A stretch of 21,979 bases of DNA from JAOAFX01 sp965649105 (GTDB lineage: Bacteria > Hydrothermota > Tepidihabitantia > SM23-42 > JAOAFX01), in assembly GCA_965649105.1 (NCBI GenBank), contig CBFGJP010000043.1:1-21979 (forward strand), written 5' to 3'. Positions 21,764-21,979 of the stretch are shown in pieces. Each line of letters starts with the position of its first letter. Within the stretch, counting starts at the first letter, position 1. The notes under the pieces are model-generated. The model did no database searches, was not told the origin of the DNA, and was given only the letters and a program-made list of their open reading frames with translations. A program made the position numbers and the translations under genes.

Positions 21764-21802
21764 TGTGAGGAAATTCCTCACAGGTGTGAGGAAAAAATCA
21801 CA
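21764..21802. repeat. TGTGAGGAAA inverted repeats, copies B and C in tandem
   Basis: Copy B is TGTGAGGAA (21764-21772), one A, TTCCTCACA (21774-21782), a perfect 9-bp hairpin. Copy C is TGTGA (21785-21789) and TCACA (21798-21802) around GGAAAAAA. Together with copy A these form a local repeat cluster ending 27 bp from the partial gene. Confidence 0.6.
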
Positions 21803-21828
21803 GTTATCTATAAAGGATTGGATATTAG

Positions 21829-21979
21829 TTATTGTATGCCAATATGCTCTTTAATCTTTACTATCTCATATTCTAATTGCTGGAATCTTCGTTCCATATA
21901 CGATTTTAAATCTTCTCTCATCCCCTTTATTTCCTTAACAGTTTCCTCCTGTTTTTCTGAGACCCTCTTTATTTCTTCA
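21829..21979 (-). CDS. C-terminal end of a coiled-coil protein (partial)
   Basis: On the - strand an ORF enters from the window edge and ends at TAA (complement of 21829-21831). The 49 visible residues are charged and helical with heptad-like spacing (EEIKRVSEKQEETVKEIKGM ... RRFQQLEYEIVKIKEHIG), as in coiled coils. The start and remaining sequence lie outside the window, so the family cannot be named. The base composition and strand fit a real gene, but a partial ORF of this length is moderate evidence. Confidence 0.55.
   Translation of the reverse strand, partial: EEIKRVSEKQEETVKEIKGMREDLKSYMERRFQQLEYEIVKIKEHIGIQ

Larger units (their letters stand above)
21405..21828. other. 424-bp intergenic region rich in inverted repeats, no gene seen
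   Basis: No credible ORF on either strand. It holds a long stem (GGGCGGAAG 21480-21488 / CTTCCGCCC 21521-21529, then TTTT), a CTGCC-AAT-GGCAG hairpin near 21650-21662, and three copies of TGTGAGGAAA in inverted-repeat settings (21629-21650, 21764-21782, 21785-21802). It may carry an RNA, operators or a terminator; I cannot tell which. Confidence 0.5.

Noticed and set aside
21629..21802. CRP binding sites
   Set aside because: CRP sites are TGTGA-N6-TCACA; here the spacing is 8 or 9, and no crp-like gene is visible.

Overview
The window is AT-rich, gene-dense bacterial DNA. Several features suggest a Gram-negative, FCB-type lineage, perhaps an uncultured one such as candidate phylum WOR-3 (Stahlbacteria). 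These are an outer-membrane beta-barrel protein ending in Phe, and two secreted seven-repeat proteins ending in T9SS-like (Por secretion) tails. A PIF1-WYL helicase and a THEP1-type NTPase add weaker support. The placement is inference; no rRNA or other phylogenetic marker is present. Nothing looks like a phage, plasmid, insertion sequence, tRNA or CRISPR array.

Layout. Everything up to 19085 reads on the + strand; the last 2.6 kb reads on the - strand and converges on it at about 19.1-19.4 kb. Region 1-3790 is mainly envelope genes: the tail of a membrane protein, an MscS channel, a small exported protein, a beta-barrel protein, a small membrane protein and a GDT1-type cation transporter. 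Region 3791-6284 has a strong consensus promoter, a 53-codon ORF, an unrecognised 281-residue protein, an AbiEii nucleotidyltransferase relic with an internal amber codon, and an HD phosphohydrolase with a frameshift. Region 6316-8214 has cutA, a family 4 uracil-DNA glycosylase and the UV endonuclease uvsE. Region 8263-9606 is a seven-repeat secreted protein interrupted by one in-frame TGA. Region 9662-13174 is an acyl-CoA block: a LiuC-like hydratase, a biotin carboxylase and a separate biotin carrier, followed by a flavin reductase. Region 13447-15916 has a PIF1-WYL helicase and an unrecognised protein. Region 15963-19085 has two broken methyltransferases flanking an ArsR-type regulator, then an intact methyltransferase overlapping a THEP1 NTPase. 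The - strand carries a second seven-repeat secreted protein, an orphan receiver protein and the end of a coiled-coil protein.

Two themes link the window. First, promoters: seven candidates share an exact 16-bp spacer between the -35 and -10 boxes, and in four of them the -10 box lies only 6-9 bp before an ATG that has no Shine-Dalgarno sequence. This suggests that leaderless and SD-led transcripts coexist. Second, decay: five genes are broken, by one amber, one opal, two ochre codons in a single gene, a one-base frameshift, and an internal deletion. Several families of short perfect palindromes occupy the intergenic spaces, including two that bracket the ArsR-type regulator.
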